NCBI RefSeq assembly: GCF_005144965.1
Contig: NZ_CP039704.1
Coordinates: 1,426,001-1,490,000 of the forward strand
Source: Hankyongella ginsenosidimutans
GTDB taxonomy: Bacteria; Pseudomonadota; Alphaproteobacteria; Sphingomonadales; Sphingomonadaceae
DNA length: 64,000 nucleotides
Reading direction: 5' to 3'
Every line of letters starts with the position of its first letter. Positions within the stretch are counted from its first letter, which is position 1. The position numbers and the translations under genes were made by a program. Of the stretch, positions 23,127 through 33,530 are shown one piece after another. The notes beneath the pieces were generated by a model that was not told the origin of the DNA, ran no database searches, and saw only the letters and a program-made list of their open reading frames with translations.

Positions 23127-23389
23127 ACCCTTCCCGTTTTGCTAGACCCTTCCCGTTTTGATTGAATCACTTTTGCGCGGCAATCAAAACGGACAAGAAG
23201 GGTCTACGCAAAAGTGAGAACCTTTCTTAGCGCTTTCGCTTGAGCCACTTAGAGCGATTTCCAATCGGATGGAGTCATCCGATGGTTAAGAAATCGCGGT
23301 AAAACAAAAGTATAGTGCGGCGATCTGATTCTATCAGATCGAAAACCGCTCTAAACACAAGTGCCTCAATCTCAGTCGGAAAGCCTCTA
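23124..23389. mobile_element. Composite B-A MITE-like element with a nested element
   Basis: Module B (TAGACCCTTC...GAAGGGTCTA, palindromic around TTTTGATTG/CAATCAAAA) is followed by module A (arms ending TCAGTCGGAAAGCCTCTA). A 19-base duplication of CTAGACCCTTCCCGTTTTG opens the element (23123-23141 and 23142-23160). Module A is interrupted by a further element at 23250-23353. The first TA gives the phoB stop. Confidence 0.75.
23250..23353. mobile_element. Nested MITE-like element (family H) with TA duplication
   Basis: GAGCGATTTCCAATCGG...GAAAACCGCTC, 100 bp, flanked by TA on both sides. Removing it with one TA leaves GCCACTTAAACACAAGTG, nearly identical to the uninterrupted loop of the copy at 47672-47818 read on the other strand. 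It is an element inserted into another element with a TA target duplication. Confidence 0.8.
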
Positions 23390-23442
23390 GGGTGGTGGAG
23401 GGGCAGTGGATGCTCAGCGTGGCCGATCAGTCGTAGCAGCGC

Positions 23443-24059
23443 TCAGGCCAGGCCCTTCAGACGGGCGTTCTCGGCGCGCAGGGCCTCGAGCTCCTCAAGC
23501 ACAGGCGCAAGCGCTGTCTCAACCTGCGCCTTGGTGTAGCGCGGGGTGATGTGCTGCGGGCAGTTCCAGTCGAACGCCTCCAGCGTTATCAGGATCGCCC
23601 GCTCGGCGCGCGCACCTTTGGGCAGGGTGGCGAGCCGGGCCAGCACGGGAGCCGCCTCATCGAGATCCAGCGTGCGGGCGCGGCCGAGGATTTTCAGCCG
23701 TCTCTGGTTCGGATAGTCGACCAGGATCAGCGCCACCCGGTCCTCGGTCTGGACGTTGCCGACCGACACATACTGCCGGTTGCCGCGATAGTCCGGGAAG
23801 GCCAGCGTTTTCTCGTCCAGCGCCTGCAGGAAGCCCGCCGGGCCGCCCCGGTGCTGCACATAGGGCCAGCCACTCGACGAGACGCTTGCCAGGTAAAACT
23901 GTCGCGCGCGGCGATGAACGCCGCCTCACCCTCGCTGAAGCGGTCGTTGGCCGAGGCGTCCGGGTGCGCGAACCGGGCGTAGGCACCGCGCGATCCATGC
24001 GCTTCCTGCTGCGCCTGGACCTCCGGCGTGAACATCAATTCGGCGAAACGGTGTGTCAT
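23443..24059 (-). CDS. Pyridoxamine 5'-phosphate oxidase family (flavin-binding) protein
   Basis: About 205 aa of the split-barrel FMN-binding family: W-P-Y-V-Q-H-R-G-G-P-A-G-F, Y-R-G-N-R-Q-Y-V-S-V-G-N and V-D-Y-P-N-Q-R-R-L-K-I-L-G-R are typical of the broad-specificity group, distinct from PdxH. ATG 24059 is preceded by GAGGAG. One base loss near 23880. A TAAACAG-type palindrome lies about 45 bases upstream and is shared with the YHS gene at 46879. A C-terminal coiled helix (E-E-L-E-A-L-R-A-E-N-A-R-L) is present. The substrate is unknown. Confidence 0.8.
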
Positions 24060-24103
24060 GCGGCTCTCCTCATGGAGCGGCGCTGTAGCAGAAACGCTGC
24101 GCG

Positions 24104-24121
24104 GAAAACAGTTCTGTTTAC
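24104..24121. promoter_or_regulatory. Palindromic operator-like site upstream of the flavin-binding gene
   Basis: GAAAACAGTTCTGTTTAC is an 18-bp palindrome with one mismatch, ahead of the leftward gene at 24059. The same site, perfect, occurs at 47376-47393 ahead of the YHS gene. The form is typical of TetR-family operators. Confidence 0.5.
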
Positions 24122-24200
24122 CCGCTGGGGCGAAACGCAGCGTTTCGCGGGACGCCCTTTCGCCGCCCCAGACCTTGATCGTTTCAGATCGGGGCGGAAA

Positions 24201-24314
24201 CTCCCTCCCCTTCAGGGGAGGGACGGGGTGGGGCCTGCCGGGCCACGTGTCCAAAATCCCTCCCCAACCCCTTCAGGGAGGGGCTTGCTTCAACCTCAAC
24301 CGATCAGGCTGCTA
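24201..24314. repeat. Two intergenic repeat remnants (families M and C) at the thrS end
   Basis: CTCCCTCCCCTTCAGGGGAG and related CCCTTCAGGGAGGGG hairpins (24201-24284) match repeats at 28709 and 47583. The adjoining GCTTCAACCTCAACCGATCA (from 24288) is the end of family C. Its terminal CTA (minus-strand TAG) is the thrS stop codon. Confidence 0.6.
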
Positions 24315-26311
24315 AGCATCCGGCCGCAGGTCCGGCGGGGTCGCCTCAAGGGTCAGCAGGGCGATCGCCGCGTCGAGCGGCATGACCTTCTGGGTGTCCT
24401 CCGCGCCGAGCTGACGCACGGCGACAGTGCCGTCGTCCGCCTCGCGCTTGCCGACCACCAGCAGGTAGGGGACTTTGGCAAGCATGTGCTCGCGCACCTT
24501 GGCGTTGATCTTGGCGTTGGCGGTGTCGGCCTCGGCGCGCAGGCCCGCGCGGGCCAGCCGGGCCACGATGTCGCGCGCATAGTCGTCCGCATCGGAGACG
24601 ATGGTCGCGACCACCGCCTGCACCGGGGCCAGCCACAGCGGGAACTTGCCGGCGTGGTGCTCGATCAGGATGCCAAGGAAGCGCTCGAAGCTGCCCAGAA
24701 TCGCCCGGTGCAGCATGATCGGCCGGTGCTTCTGGCCGTCCTCGCCGATGTAGGTTGCGTCTAGCCGCTCCGGCAGCACGGTGTCGGTCTGGATGGTGCC
24801 GACCTGCCAGGTGCGGCCAATGGCGTCGGTCAGGTGGAACTCGAGCTTGGGGCGTAGAACGCGCCTTCGCCTGGCAGCTCCTCCCAGCCATAGTCGGCTG
24901 TGGCGCGCCCGGTCGCGGCGACGGCGTCGCGCAGCGACTGCTCCGACCAGTCCCACATTTCGTCGGACCCGAAGCGTTTCTCCGGGCGCAGCGCCAGCTT
25001 GATCGCATAGTTGGGGAAGCCGAGGTCGCGATAGACCGTGTCCAGCAGATCGATGAACCGGCTCACTTCCTCCACCAGCTGGTCCGCGCGGCAGAAGATG
25101 TGCGCATCGTCCTGGGTGAACTGGCGCACGCGCATCAGCCCGTGCAGCGCGCCGTGCGGTTCGTTGCGGTGGCAGCAGCCGAACTCGGCCATGCGGATCG
25201 GCAGGTCGCGGTAGGATTTGATGCCCTGGCGGAAGATCAGCACGTGCGCCGGGCAGTTCATGGGCTTGAGCGCCATGAGGTCCGCCGCGCCGGAAAAATC
25301 GCCGCATCGTCATCGGTGGACGGGATTTCGTCCGGCACCACGAACATGTTCTCGCGGTACTTGCCCCAGTGGCCGGACTGTTCCCACTGGCGGGCGTCCA
25401 TGAGCTGCGGGGTCTTCACCTCCCTGTAGGCGCCGGCGTCCAGGCGGCGGCGCATGTACGCCTCCAGCACGCGCCAGACGATGAAGCCCTTGGGGTGCCA
25501 GAACACCGAGCCTTGTGCTTCCGACTGCAGGTGGAACAGGTCCATCTCCGCGCCCAGCCGGCGGTGGTCCCGCTTTTCCGCTTCCTCCAGCCGGGTCAGG
25601 TAGGCGGCCAGATCCTGGCCGTGTGGAATGCCGCGCCGTAGATGCGGCTCAGCATGGCGTTTCTGGAATCGCCGCGCCAGTAGGCGCCGGCCACCTTCAT
25701 CAGCTTGAAGGCGTCCGGGTTCAGTCTGCCGACTGAGGGCAGGTGCGGACCGCGGCACAGGTCGTGCCACTGGCCCTGCCGGTAGATGGTGATCGGCTCG
25801 CCCGGCTTGATGATGTCGTCGATGATCTGCGCCTTGTAGTGCTCGCCGATCGCGCGGAAGTGTTCGATAGCGGCCTCGCGTTCCCAGACCTCGCGGGTGA
25901 TCGGCGCGTCGCGGGCGATGATCTCGCGCATTTTCGCCTCGATGGCCGGCAGGTCGTCCTCGGTGAACGGTCCTCTGCCGTGCGGCGCGAAGTCGTAGTA
26001 GAAGCCGTCATCGATCGCCGGGCCGATGGTGACCTGGGTGCCGGGGAAAAGCTCCTGCACGGCCTCGGCCAGCACGTGGGCGAAGTCGTGGCGGATCAGC
26101 TCCAGCGATGCGGCGTCCTTGGCGGTGACCAGCGCCAGGGTCGCATCCCCTCGAACGGGCGGGTCAGGTCCCAGTCCTGCCCGTTCACAACGGCCGCCAG
26201 CGCCGCCTTGGCCAGCCCCGGCCCGATGGCGGCGGCGACATCGCCCGGTGTGCTGCCCGCCGGCATCGTGCGCACCGATCCGTCCGGCAGGGTGATCTTC
26301 AAGTCGGCCAT
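24312..26311 (-). CDS. thrS: Threonyl-tRNA synthetase
   Basis: Class II synthetase, ~665 aa: N-terminal TGS domain (I-T-L-P-D-G-S), editing domain with H-D-F-A-H-V-L, catalytic core with zinc ligands in [16 protein letters not shown] and I-M-L-H-R-A, and the anticodon-binding domain near the end. ATG 26311 (M-A-D-L-K-I-T-L). Breaks near 26150, 25630, 25280 and 24850 place parts in different frames. The stop TAG (24314-24312) directly adjoins a family-C palindromic repeat. Confidence 0.93.
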
Positions 26312-26546
26312 CGCCCGTCTCCTGTGTTGCGGCGCACAGTAGAAACGACGCAAGGCGAGTCAAGCGCCGGGCACTCTCCTGCGCCGTCGCCCCGTACTGG
26401 ACACGGGGCTTGGCGGCCGGGGTATCACGCAATGCCCGTGTCCGGCACGGGTGACGGCGAGGCGGAGCACACCTCACCCGCACAACCATTGACTCCGCCT
26501 GCGCCTGTGCGAGTATCGCCGGACATAAACACACGCGGGGGCGTCG

Positions 26547-27626
26547 ATGGACATGCAGGCAAGCGGCGAGCGCCGCGAACGGCCGGATTTCAGCGGCCGG
26601 ATGGGTGATTTCTTCGTCATGCAGCTGGTCAACCTGGCGCTTACGGTGGTGACGCTGGGCATCTACCGGTTCTGGGCGGTCACGCGGATACGCCGCTACC
26701 TGTGGAGCCACACCTCGGTGCAGGGCGCGCCGCTGGAATGGGCCGGCACCGGCATGGAGCTGTTCAAGGGCTTCCTGATCCTGATCGTCCTGTTCGGCAT
26801 TCCAATGAGCGCCTTGTCCTTCTGGCTGCAGAGTCTGCTCCTGAAGGGGCAGTGGCAGCTTGCGATCGCCGTCTACATCCTGCTGCTGGTCGGCGTGCTG
26901 TATCTGAGCGGCGTCGCGATCTTCCGCATGGTCCGCTACCGGCTCAACCGCACCTACTGGCAGGGCGTGCGCGGCGGCAGCGACGATGGCGGCTGGACCT
27001 TCGGTCTTGGCTATCTCGCCCGCAGCTTCACCGTGCTGCTCAGCTTCACCCTCACCGTGCCCTGGCTGACCGCCTGGGGCTGGAACGCCCTGTTCGCGAA
27101 GATGAGCTTCGGCAGCCTGTCGTTTGAAGGGGATGCACGCTGGAGGGCGCTGTTCGGGAAGTACCTTGCGGCGATCTTTCTTGCCGTAGTGTTCGTGGTC
27201 GCGGTCGTCTTGATCATCGTGTTCGGGGCAGGGGCGCTCGGTGGCGGTCCGCCGGATCCGGCGAAAGCGGCACCGCTGATTGTTTCGGCCACTCTTCTGA
27301 TTTACATCGGCTTGCCGCTGATCATGCTGCGCTATGCCGCCTACCTGCACCGGCATCTGGTCGGGCACCTGAGCCTTGGCCCGGTATGCTTCGCGTTCGA
27401 CGCCACGACCCTGGACTGGCTGAAATACTACCTCTTCAATGTGGCGCTTGTGGTGTTCACGCTGGGGCTTGGCCTGCTTTTGTGGCCCTACCGGCACTGG
27501 CAGTTCTACACCAGCCACCTGACCGTCATCGGCGACTTGAGCGCTCTCGAGATCGAACAGTCCGGCACTGCAACACTCCGGCAGGGCGAGGGGCTGGCCG
27601 ACGCCTTCGATATCGGCGCGATCTGA
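26547..27626 (+). CDS. YjgN family (DUF898) multipass membrane protein
   Basis: Intact 359 aa. It shows the DUF898 signature [16 protein letters not shown] near the N-terminus and again [11 protein letters not shown], with seven or so hydrophobic segments. The function of the family is not established. It is coupled to the M48 protease gene by a TGATG overlap, an association that suggests joint action at the membrane. Confidence 0.85.
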   Translation: MDMQASGERRERPDFSGRMGDFFVMQLVNLALTVVTLGIYRFWAVTRIRRYLWSHTSVQGAPLEWAGTGMELFKGFLILIVLFGIPMSALSFWLQSLLLKGQWQLAIAVYILLLVGVLYLSGVAIFRMVRYRLNRTYWQGVRGGSDDGGWTFGLGYLARSFTVLLSFTLTVPWLTAWGWNALFAKMSFGSLSFEGDARWRALFGKYLAAIFLAVVFVVAVVLIIVFGAGALGGGPPDPAKAAPLIVSATLLIYIGLPLIMLRYAAYLHRHLVGHLSLGPVCFAFDATTLDWLKYYLFNVALVVFTLGLGLLLWPYRHWQFYTSHLTVIGDLSALEIEQSGTATLRQGEGLADAFDIGAI

Positions 27627-28705
27627 TGCGGCTGGCGCGCGCCCGGCGACCCTTTACGACGGCCGGGTCGCCCGTGCGCAGCCAGTGTGGGTGCATATTG
27701 CCAACGGCGCGGTGGAACTGGACACCGGCGACACCGTGGAGGTTGTGCCGCTCGCCGAGCTCACGGTCGCGCCGGACCCGAAGCAGATCGCTTATCGGCA
27801 CAGAGACCGCGACGGCTGGCGTCTGATCTTCCCGGAGCCCCTGCCCGACGCCTGGGCCAGCCAGATGCCGGCACACGAGACCTGGCGCACGCATCTTGAC
27901 CGCATCGGCCTTGGCCCGGCGCTGGCCATGGGTGGTGCAGGCATCGCGGTGCTGGTGCTGATCTGGGCCACCTTCATCGATCTGGTGCTGGCAGTGGTGC
28001 CGCCGTCCGCCTTCGCGGAGCTTGGCGATCAGATGGTCGCGCAGCTGGAACAGGGCAGCAGCCGGTGCGCGGGGGCGACTGGGCAGCGCGCGCTCGATGC
28101 CCTGGCAGGTCGGATGTTCGAACTGGATCGCTTCGCCGAGCCGGTTTCCAGCATCACGGTGCTCGACAGCCCGGTCGAGAATGCGCTGGCGGCGCCCGGC
28201 GGTCACGTGGTGATTTTTCGGGGTTGATCGAAAAGCGGAGTCGCCCGATGCACTGGCCGGCGTGCTGGCGCACGAGCTGGCGCATGTCGAGCAGCGGCAC
28301 GCGACGCGCGGCGTGGTGCGCGGGCTGGGGCTGGGGCTGATCGCGCAGGCGTTCGGCGGCGACATCGGCGCGATTACGCAGGGCTTTCTGCAGCTCGCCT
28401 ACGGCCGCAACGCCGAGCGCGCGGCGGACCGGGAGGCGCTGGCAGCGCTCGCTCGCATCGACGCCTCGCCGGCACCGCTCGCCGCCTTCTTCGGTCGTCT
28501 GTCAAAGCCGGAAGACAAGCTGGATTCACGGCTGCGCGCCCTGCTCACCTATGTCTCCACCCACCCGGACCCGGGCGACCGGCAGGCGGACATCCGCGCG
28601 GCCGTCGACACCACACGCCGCTATGTCCCCGCTCTGAGCGCGACCCAGTGGCAGGCGGTCAGGGTCATGTGCGTGCAGAGCGCAAATGAAACCTGGCGCG
28701 GATAA
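27626..28705 (+). CDS. M48 family membrane metallopeptidase
   Basis: About 360 aa. An N-terminal soluble segment and one membrane helix ([16 protein letters not shown]) precede the peptidase domain with H-E-L-A-H-V-E and the downstream E-R-A-A-D-R-E glutamate ligand. ATG 27626 overlaps the DUF898 stop. Breaks near 27660 and 28226 (before L-I-E-K-A-E-S-P-D-A). Zn-dependent endopeptidase by family; the substrate is unknown. Confidence 0.83.
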
Positions 28706-28708
28706 TGT

Positions 28709-28832
28709 TCCTTCCCCACAGGGAGGGGACCACCCTTCAGGGTGGTGGAGGGGTGGTGGACGCATGAGAGATTCGGGCTTTTCACCCTACCGTCCGTCTT
28801 TCAGACAGACACCTCCCCTTGAAGGGGAGGAT
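28709..28832. repeat. Intergenic hairpin repeat (family M)
   Basis: Successive perfect hairpins CTTCCCCACAGGGAGGGG, ACCACCCTTCAGGGTGGT and CCTCCCCTTGAAGGGGAGG. The same words occur at 24201-24284 and 47583-47673. It fills most of the gap between the M48 and hydrolase genes. Confidence 0.6.
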
Positions 28833-28912
28833 CTTGCATCCGTGCGCCGGGAGCGGAAAATAGCCCCCGCGCCCCTCTCGACTCCTGCGTGTGCGCCCGC
28901 CACTGTAGGCGC

Positions 28913-29661
28913 ATGCTGAAGGACCCTTACCGGCAACTGGACCGCGGCGACGGCGTGCGCCTGGCCTACGATCTGATCGATGGGCGCGGGCCGGCCCTGA
29001 TGTTTCTGCCCGGCTACCTGTCCGACATGAACGGCACCAAGGCGCTGGCGCTCGCCGCGCAGGCAGGCGCGCACGGGCAGGCCATGGTTCGGTTCGATTA
29101 TTCCGGCTGCGGCGCATCTGGCGGTGCCTTTGCCGACGGCTCGATCGGCCGCTGGCGGGACGATGCGCTGGCGGTGCTCGATGCTGCGGTCCCGGGTCCG
29201 GTGGTGCTGGTCGGTTCGTCGATGGGCGGCTGGATCGCACTGCTGATGGCGCTCGCCCGCCCGCGGCAGGTCGCAGGGCTGGTGCTGGTCGCGCCTGCGC
29301 CGGACTTCACGGAGTGGGGTCTGGAGCTTGGCGGCGCTGATCGCACCCTGCTGGCGCAAAGGGCTACATCGAGCGGCCAAGCGCCTATGGGCCGGAGCCC
29401 TACCGCTACCACCGCGCCCTCCTTGAGGATGCCCCGGCGCGCACACTGCTGGACAAGGACCTGCCGATCCAGTGTCCGGTGCGTCTGCTGCACGGCCAGG
29501 CCGATATGGATGTGCCGTGGGAACTCTCGCTCGCGATCGCCGAGCGCCTGCAGGCCGCGGATGTCCGCGTCATGCTGGTCAAGGATGGCGACCACCGCTT
29601 GTCGCGCCCGCAGGATCTGGCGCTGCTGCTGCGCGCGGTCGAGGAATTCGGGAGTGGATGA
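28913..29661 (+). CDS. Alpha/beta hydrolase
   Basis: ~250 aa serine hydrolase fold: nucleophile elbow G-S-S-M-G-G, oxyanion region L-P-G-Y-L-S-D-M, a likely acid in Q-A-D-M-D-V-P and His in D-G-D-H-R-L-S. It resembles small bacterial esterases of the ABHD10/BAAT-like group; the substrate is unknown. ATG 28913; GTG 28889 is an in-frame alternative. One base loss near 29358 shifts the frame before G-Y-I-E-R-P-S-A-Y-G. Confidence 0.8.
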
Positions 29662-29664
29662 TTT

Positions 29665-29785
29665 GAGAGTCTGATGACTTTGGATGGGATCGCCATTCCG
29701 ATCTTCACTGAAGCAGGCTGTAAAGTCCGCTCGTGGTGAGCTCGGACAGAACCACGAGCCGCTCAGCCCTTCTGCCCAAGCTCAG
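29665..29785. repeat. Intergenic repeat (family D)
   Basis: GAGAGTCTGATGACTTTGGA followed by the conserved GGCTGTAAAGTCCGCTCGTG and an ACCACGAGCCGCTCA arm. Homologous copies lie at 40072 and, inverted, at 49291-49470; a shorter relative is at 61287. Confidence 0.65.
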
Positions 29786-29855
29786 CAGCCATTATTGCGC
29801 CGCGCTCCAGCTTGACTGGCGTGCGGTTTTATCACCCGGAGGAGGCTGTGGCGCG

Positions 29856-31675
29856 CTACTCGGCGGCGCGGGACGCCTTCTTGCGCTCGTGGGGGTTCAG
29901 GTGGATCTTGCGCAGGCGGATGTTCTTGGGCGTCACTTCCACCAGCTCGTCGTCGGCGATGTAGGCGATCGCCTGTTCGAGCGTCAGCTTGCGCGGCGGG
30001 GTCAGACGCACGTTCTCGTCCTTGCCGGATGCGCGGAAGTTGGTGAGCTGCTTGGCCTTCAGCGGGTTGACCTCAAGATCGTTGTCCTTGGCGTTCTCGC
30101 CGATGATCATGCCCTCGTAGACCTCGTCGCCGATGTCGACCATGATGATCCCGCGCTCCTCCAGCCCCTGCAGCGCGTAGCCCACTGCCTGGCCTGAACC
30201 GTTGGAGATCAGCACGCCGTTCTGGCGGCCGCCGATCGGCCCCTTGTACGGGCCGTAGCTGTCGAACAGGCGGTTCATGATGCCGGTGCCGCGGGTGTCC
30301 GAGAGGAACTCGCCATGGTAGCCGATGAGGCCGCGCGACGGCGCGCGGAAGGTGATGCGGGTCTTGCCGCCGCCCGACGGGCGCATGTCGGTCATCTCGG
30401 CCTTGCGCAGGCTCATCTTCTCGACCACCACGCCGGAATAGGCGTCGTCCACGTCGATCTGCACGGTCTCGAACGGCTCCTCGCGATCACCGGTTTCCTC
30501 GTTCTTGCGCAGGATCACGCGCGGGCGGGCGATCGACAGCTCGAAGCCCTCGCGGCGCATGGTCTCGATCAGCACCCCGAGCTGGAGTTCGCCGCGGCCG
30601 GCAACGTCGAAGCTGTCCTTGTCGTCGGACTCGGTGACGCGGATCGCGACATTGCCTTCGGCCTCGCGCATCAGGCGGTCGCGGATCAGCCGGCTGGTCA
30701 CCTTGTCGCCCTCGCGCCCGGCCATCGGGCTGTCGTTGACCGAGAAGCGCATGGACAGCGTCGGCGGATCGATCGGGGTGGCCGGGATCGGCGCCTCGAC
30801 CAGGAGGTCGCAGATGGTCTGGCCCACGGTGCCCTCGAGCAGACCGGCCAGCGCCACGATCTCGCCGGCGACCACTTCGTCAACCGGCACGCGCTCCAAC
30901 CCGCGATAGGCGAGCAGCTTGGTCGCGCGACCCTGCTCGATGACCTTGCCCTGCTGGTCCAGCACCTTGATCGGCGCGTTGACCTTGAGCCTGCCCTGCT
31001 GCACCCGGCCGGTCAGCACCCGGCCGAGGAACTGCTCGCGGTCCAGCAGCGAGGCCAGCATGGCGAACGGCGCATCCGGATCGCCGACCTTGGGCTCCGG
31101 CACGTGGCGCACGATCAGATCGAACAGCGGGGCAAGCGTGCCCTCGCGCACGTCCTCGTTCTCGCCGACGTAACCGCCGCGGCCCGATCCATAGAGGACC
31201 GGGAAATCGCACTGCTCGTCGGAGGCCTCGAGCGCCACGAACAGGTCGAAAATCTCGTTCAGCACTTCTTCGGGGCGGCCATCCGGGCGGTCGATCTTGT
31301 TGACGACCACAATGGGGCGCAGGCCAAGCGCCAGCGCCTTCATGGTGACGAACTTGGTCTGCGGCATCGGCCCTTCGGACGCATCGACCAGCAGGATCAC
31401 GCCGTCGACCATCGAGAGGATACGCTCCACCTCGCCGCCGAAGTCAGCGTGGCCGGGCGTATCGACGATGTTGATGCGGGTGCCCTGCCACTCGACCGAG
31501 GTGCACTTGGCGAGAATGGTGATGCCGCGTTCCTTTCCAGGTCGTTGCGGTCCATGGCGCGCTCTTCGATGCGCTGGTTGTCGCGGTAGGTGCCGGACTG
31601 ACGGAACAGCTGATCGACGAGCGTGGTCTTGCCGTGGTCGACGTGGGCAATGATGGCAATGTTGCGAAGCGACAT
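29856..31675 (-). CDS. typA: Translational GTPase TypA/BipA
   Basis: ~606 aa: G1 [10 protein letters not shown]3 D-T-P-G-H-A-D-F, G4 N-K-I-D-R-P and the BipA C-terminal domain ([10 protein letters not shown]). Ribosome-associated GTPase involved in stress and cold adaptation. A one-base loss near 31535 splits the N-terminal 40 residues (R-N-D-L-E-R) from G-I-T-I-L-A-K. Stop TAG 29858-29856. Confidence 0.95.
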
Positions 31676-31869
31676 GAATACACCTGGCTAAAGGAAGGCC
31701 TCCCTCTGTCAGAAAGCCGATTGAGCCGCAAGCTTAACGGCAGCGCAAAGCGCGTGCGCAGCATGGGACGACGCGGGATGCCGGCCGGTTTCTACTGCGC
31801 CAGCTCAGAACGCTTGCATTTTGCGCCACGCTTGATACAAGATGATATCATTTTGAGGGAGAGCAACCC

Positions 31870-32741
31870 ATGTCACTGCCTGCCACCTTGAGCCACAGCA
31901 GCGAGCGCCCGGCGCGCGGCATCTCCAACGGGATCGGCATGCTGCTGACCCTGTTGGCGATCACGGTGCTGATCCCGCTGGTTGCGCCGCGCTTCCCGGT
32001 TCTGATCGTGCCGCTCGGGATCGCCTGGTTTGTGATCGTCGGCGGCTTTTCGTGCTGCAACCGAACCAGGCCGCCGCCATCCTGCTGTTCGGCGCCTATC
32101 GCGGCACCGAACGCACGACCGGCCTGCGCTGGGTGCTGCCCTGGTACACCCGCAAGAAAATCTCGGTGCGCGTCCACAACAGCCAGTCGCCGACCATGAA
32201 GGTGAACGACAAGCGCGGCAACCCGGTCGAGATCGCCGTGGTCGTCGTCTGGCGGGTGGCGGACACCGCCCAGGCGCTGTTCGACGTAGAAGACTACAAG
32301 CACTTCGTGGAAATCCAGATCGAGTCCGCGACCCGGACCATCGCCAGCCAATACCCCTACGACGACATCGAACACCACGAGAAGACGCTGCGCGCCGACG
32401 CCGACGACGTGTGCGCGCAATTGCGCGACGAGATTCAGGCGCGGGTGCAGGTGGCGGGCGTCCAGATCGACGAGGCGCGGCTGGCTCACCTGGCCTATGC
32501 GCCCGAGATCGCCGGCGCGATGCTGCGCCGCCAGCAGGCGGAAGCCGTGATCGCCGCGCGCGCCAAGCTGGTGGAAGGCGCCGTGACCATGGTGCAGTCG
32601 GCGCTCGAGATGCTGTCGCAGAAGGGTGTGGTGGAGCTTGACGACGAACGCCGCGCGGCCATGGTCTCGAACCTAATGGTCGTGCTGTGTGGCGAGCGCG
32701 AAACCCAGCCGGTCGTCAATACCGGCACGCTCTACAGCTGA
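31870..32741 (+). CDS. SPFH-domain (stomatin/prohibitin-like) membrane protein
   Basis: ~290 aa: two N-terminal hydrophobic stretches, then a Band-7 domain (V-L-Q-P-N-Q-A-A-A-I-L-L-F-G, K-V-N-D-K-R-G-N-P-V-E-I) and coiled-coil (A-G-A-M-L-R-R-Q-Q-A-E-A-V-I-A-A-R-A-K). The family forms membrane oligomers. ATG 31870 follows GAGGGAG. One base loss near 32052. Coupled to the small Arc-type gene 2 bases downstream. Confidence 0.85.
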
Positions 32742-32743
32742 TC

Positions 32744-32950
32744 ATGGCGCGCCCGCATCTTGGCCCGCGCCGCAGCTACCCGCTGCGGCTGGACCCGGCG
32801 CTGCTGGCGGCGATCGAACGGCTGGCGGCGGCGGAAATCCGCAGCGTCAACGGCCAGATCGAGGCGCTGCTGCGCGAGGCGCTGGTGGCGCGCGGGATAG
32901 GCGTGAAAGCGGGCGAGGACGACGCTGCCCCGCGCGGCGATCCACCCTGA
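32744..32950 (+). CDS. Arc-type ribbon-helix-helix protein
   Basis: 68 aa: Y-P-L-R-L-D-P-A-L-L-A-A-I-E-R-L-A (RHH strand and helix A) then N-G-Q-I-E-A-L-L-R-E-A-L-V (helix B). Likely a dimeric DNA-binding protein. No toxin-like partner is visible; the tight link to the SPFH gene suggests a conserved pair. Confidence 0.75.
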   Translation: MARPHLGPRRSYPLRLDPALLAAIERLAAAEIRSVNGQIEALLREALVARGIGVKAGEDDAAPRGDPP

Positions 32951-32951
32951 T

Positions 32952-33000
32952 GGTTCTGGATTGCCGCGTCGGCCTGACAGGCCTCCTCGCAATGACGATC
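32952..33000. repeat. Remnant of intergenic repeat (family E)
   Basis: TTCTGGATTGCCGCGTCGGC...CTCCTCGCAATGACG resembles the inner part of the elements at 55774-55921 and 49150-49245. Confidence 0.4.
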
Positions 33001-33080
33001 CCATCACATGTCAGCAGGCTCTAAAGCGGCCCATCCATGCACCGAACACATAGCTTTCAGGCCGCCCAGTCATGGCTGCT

Positions 33081-33266
33081 TTACGCGGCCTTGTTGGCGC
33101 TCCAGTCGTGGAACAGCGCGAAACCCGAAGCCCGGCTGGTCAATGTGGCAAGGCTGCGGCGCGCGCCGAGGCGGCGCGGCGCACGCTCCGTGCGCACGAC
33201 CGGATCGGCCGGCAGTTCGCTCGAGAGCGCAGTCGCAGCAAAAGTCTTGGCGAGCAGAATGGACAT
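33081..33266 (-). CDS. Small protein of unknown function
   Basis: 61 codons from ATG 33266, preceded by GAGG at 5 bases. It begins M-S-I-L-L-A-K-T-F-A-A-T-A-L and is basic in the middle (R-R-L-G-A-R-R). I recognise no family. The opposite strand has an ORF of similar length without a ribosome site, so the minus-strand reading is preferred. Confidence 0.4.
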   Translation of the reverse strand: MSILLAKTFAATALSSELPADPVVRTERAPRRLGARRSLATLTSRASGFALFHDWSANKAA

Positions 33267-33279
33267 AATGACCTCGTAA

Positions 33280-33530
33280 ACATCAGGGGTTAACGGTCAG
33301 GCCTTTGATGCCATCGGGAGAAGCAGTCTCGCCTCACCTCAAGCGATCAGGTCCTCGCGCCACGGTTGACGCTTATTTACATTGCGGCGCAGCAAAGAAG
33401 GAGGGCCGCAAATCGCACGTGAGGTATGCGTAATTTGCATGCAGGGCGATCAAGTGTATGAAATGAGCGATAAATGGCAGTCTTGATGGCAAACGCTGCA
33501 ATGCAGTGCCATCTGGCTTGAGAGGCCGCG
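33280..33530. other. Gene-free stretch before fliJ end
   Basis: About 250 bases of moderate GC with no ORF of convincing composition, no repeat family member and no clear terminator. Confidence 0.4.

Noticed and set aside
23124..23389. Rho-independent terminator of phoB
   Set aside because: The hairpins lack T-runs and match dispersed copies elsewhere, so they are repeat elements, although they may incidentally stop transcription.
25596..27518. 640-codon minus-strand ORF
   Set aside because: Only its last ~160 codons are real (part of thrS); the rest is antisense to the DUF898 gene.
33037..33279. 80-codon plus-strand ORF
   Set aside because: No ribosome site; the opposite strand has a similar-sized ORF with a good one.
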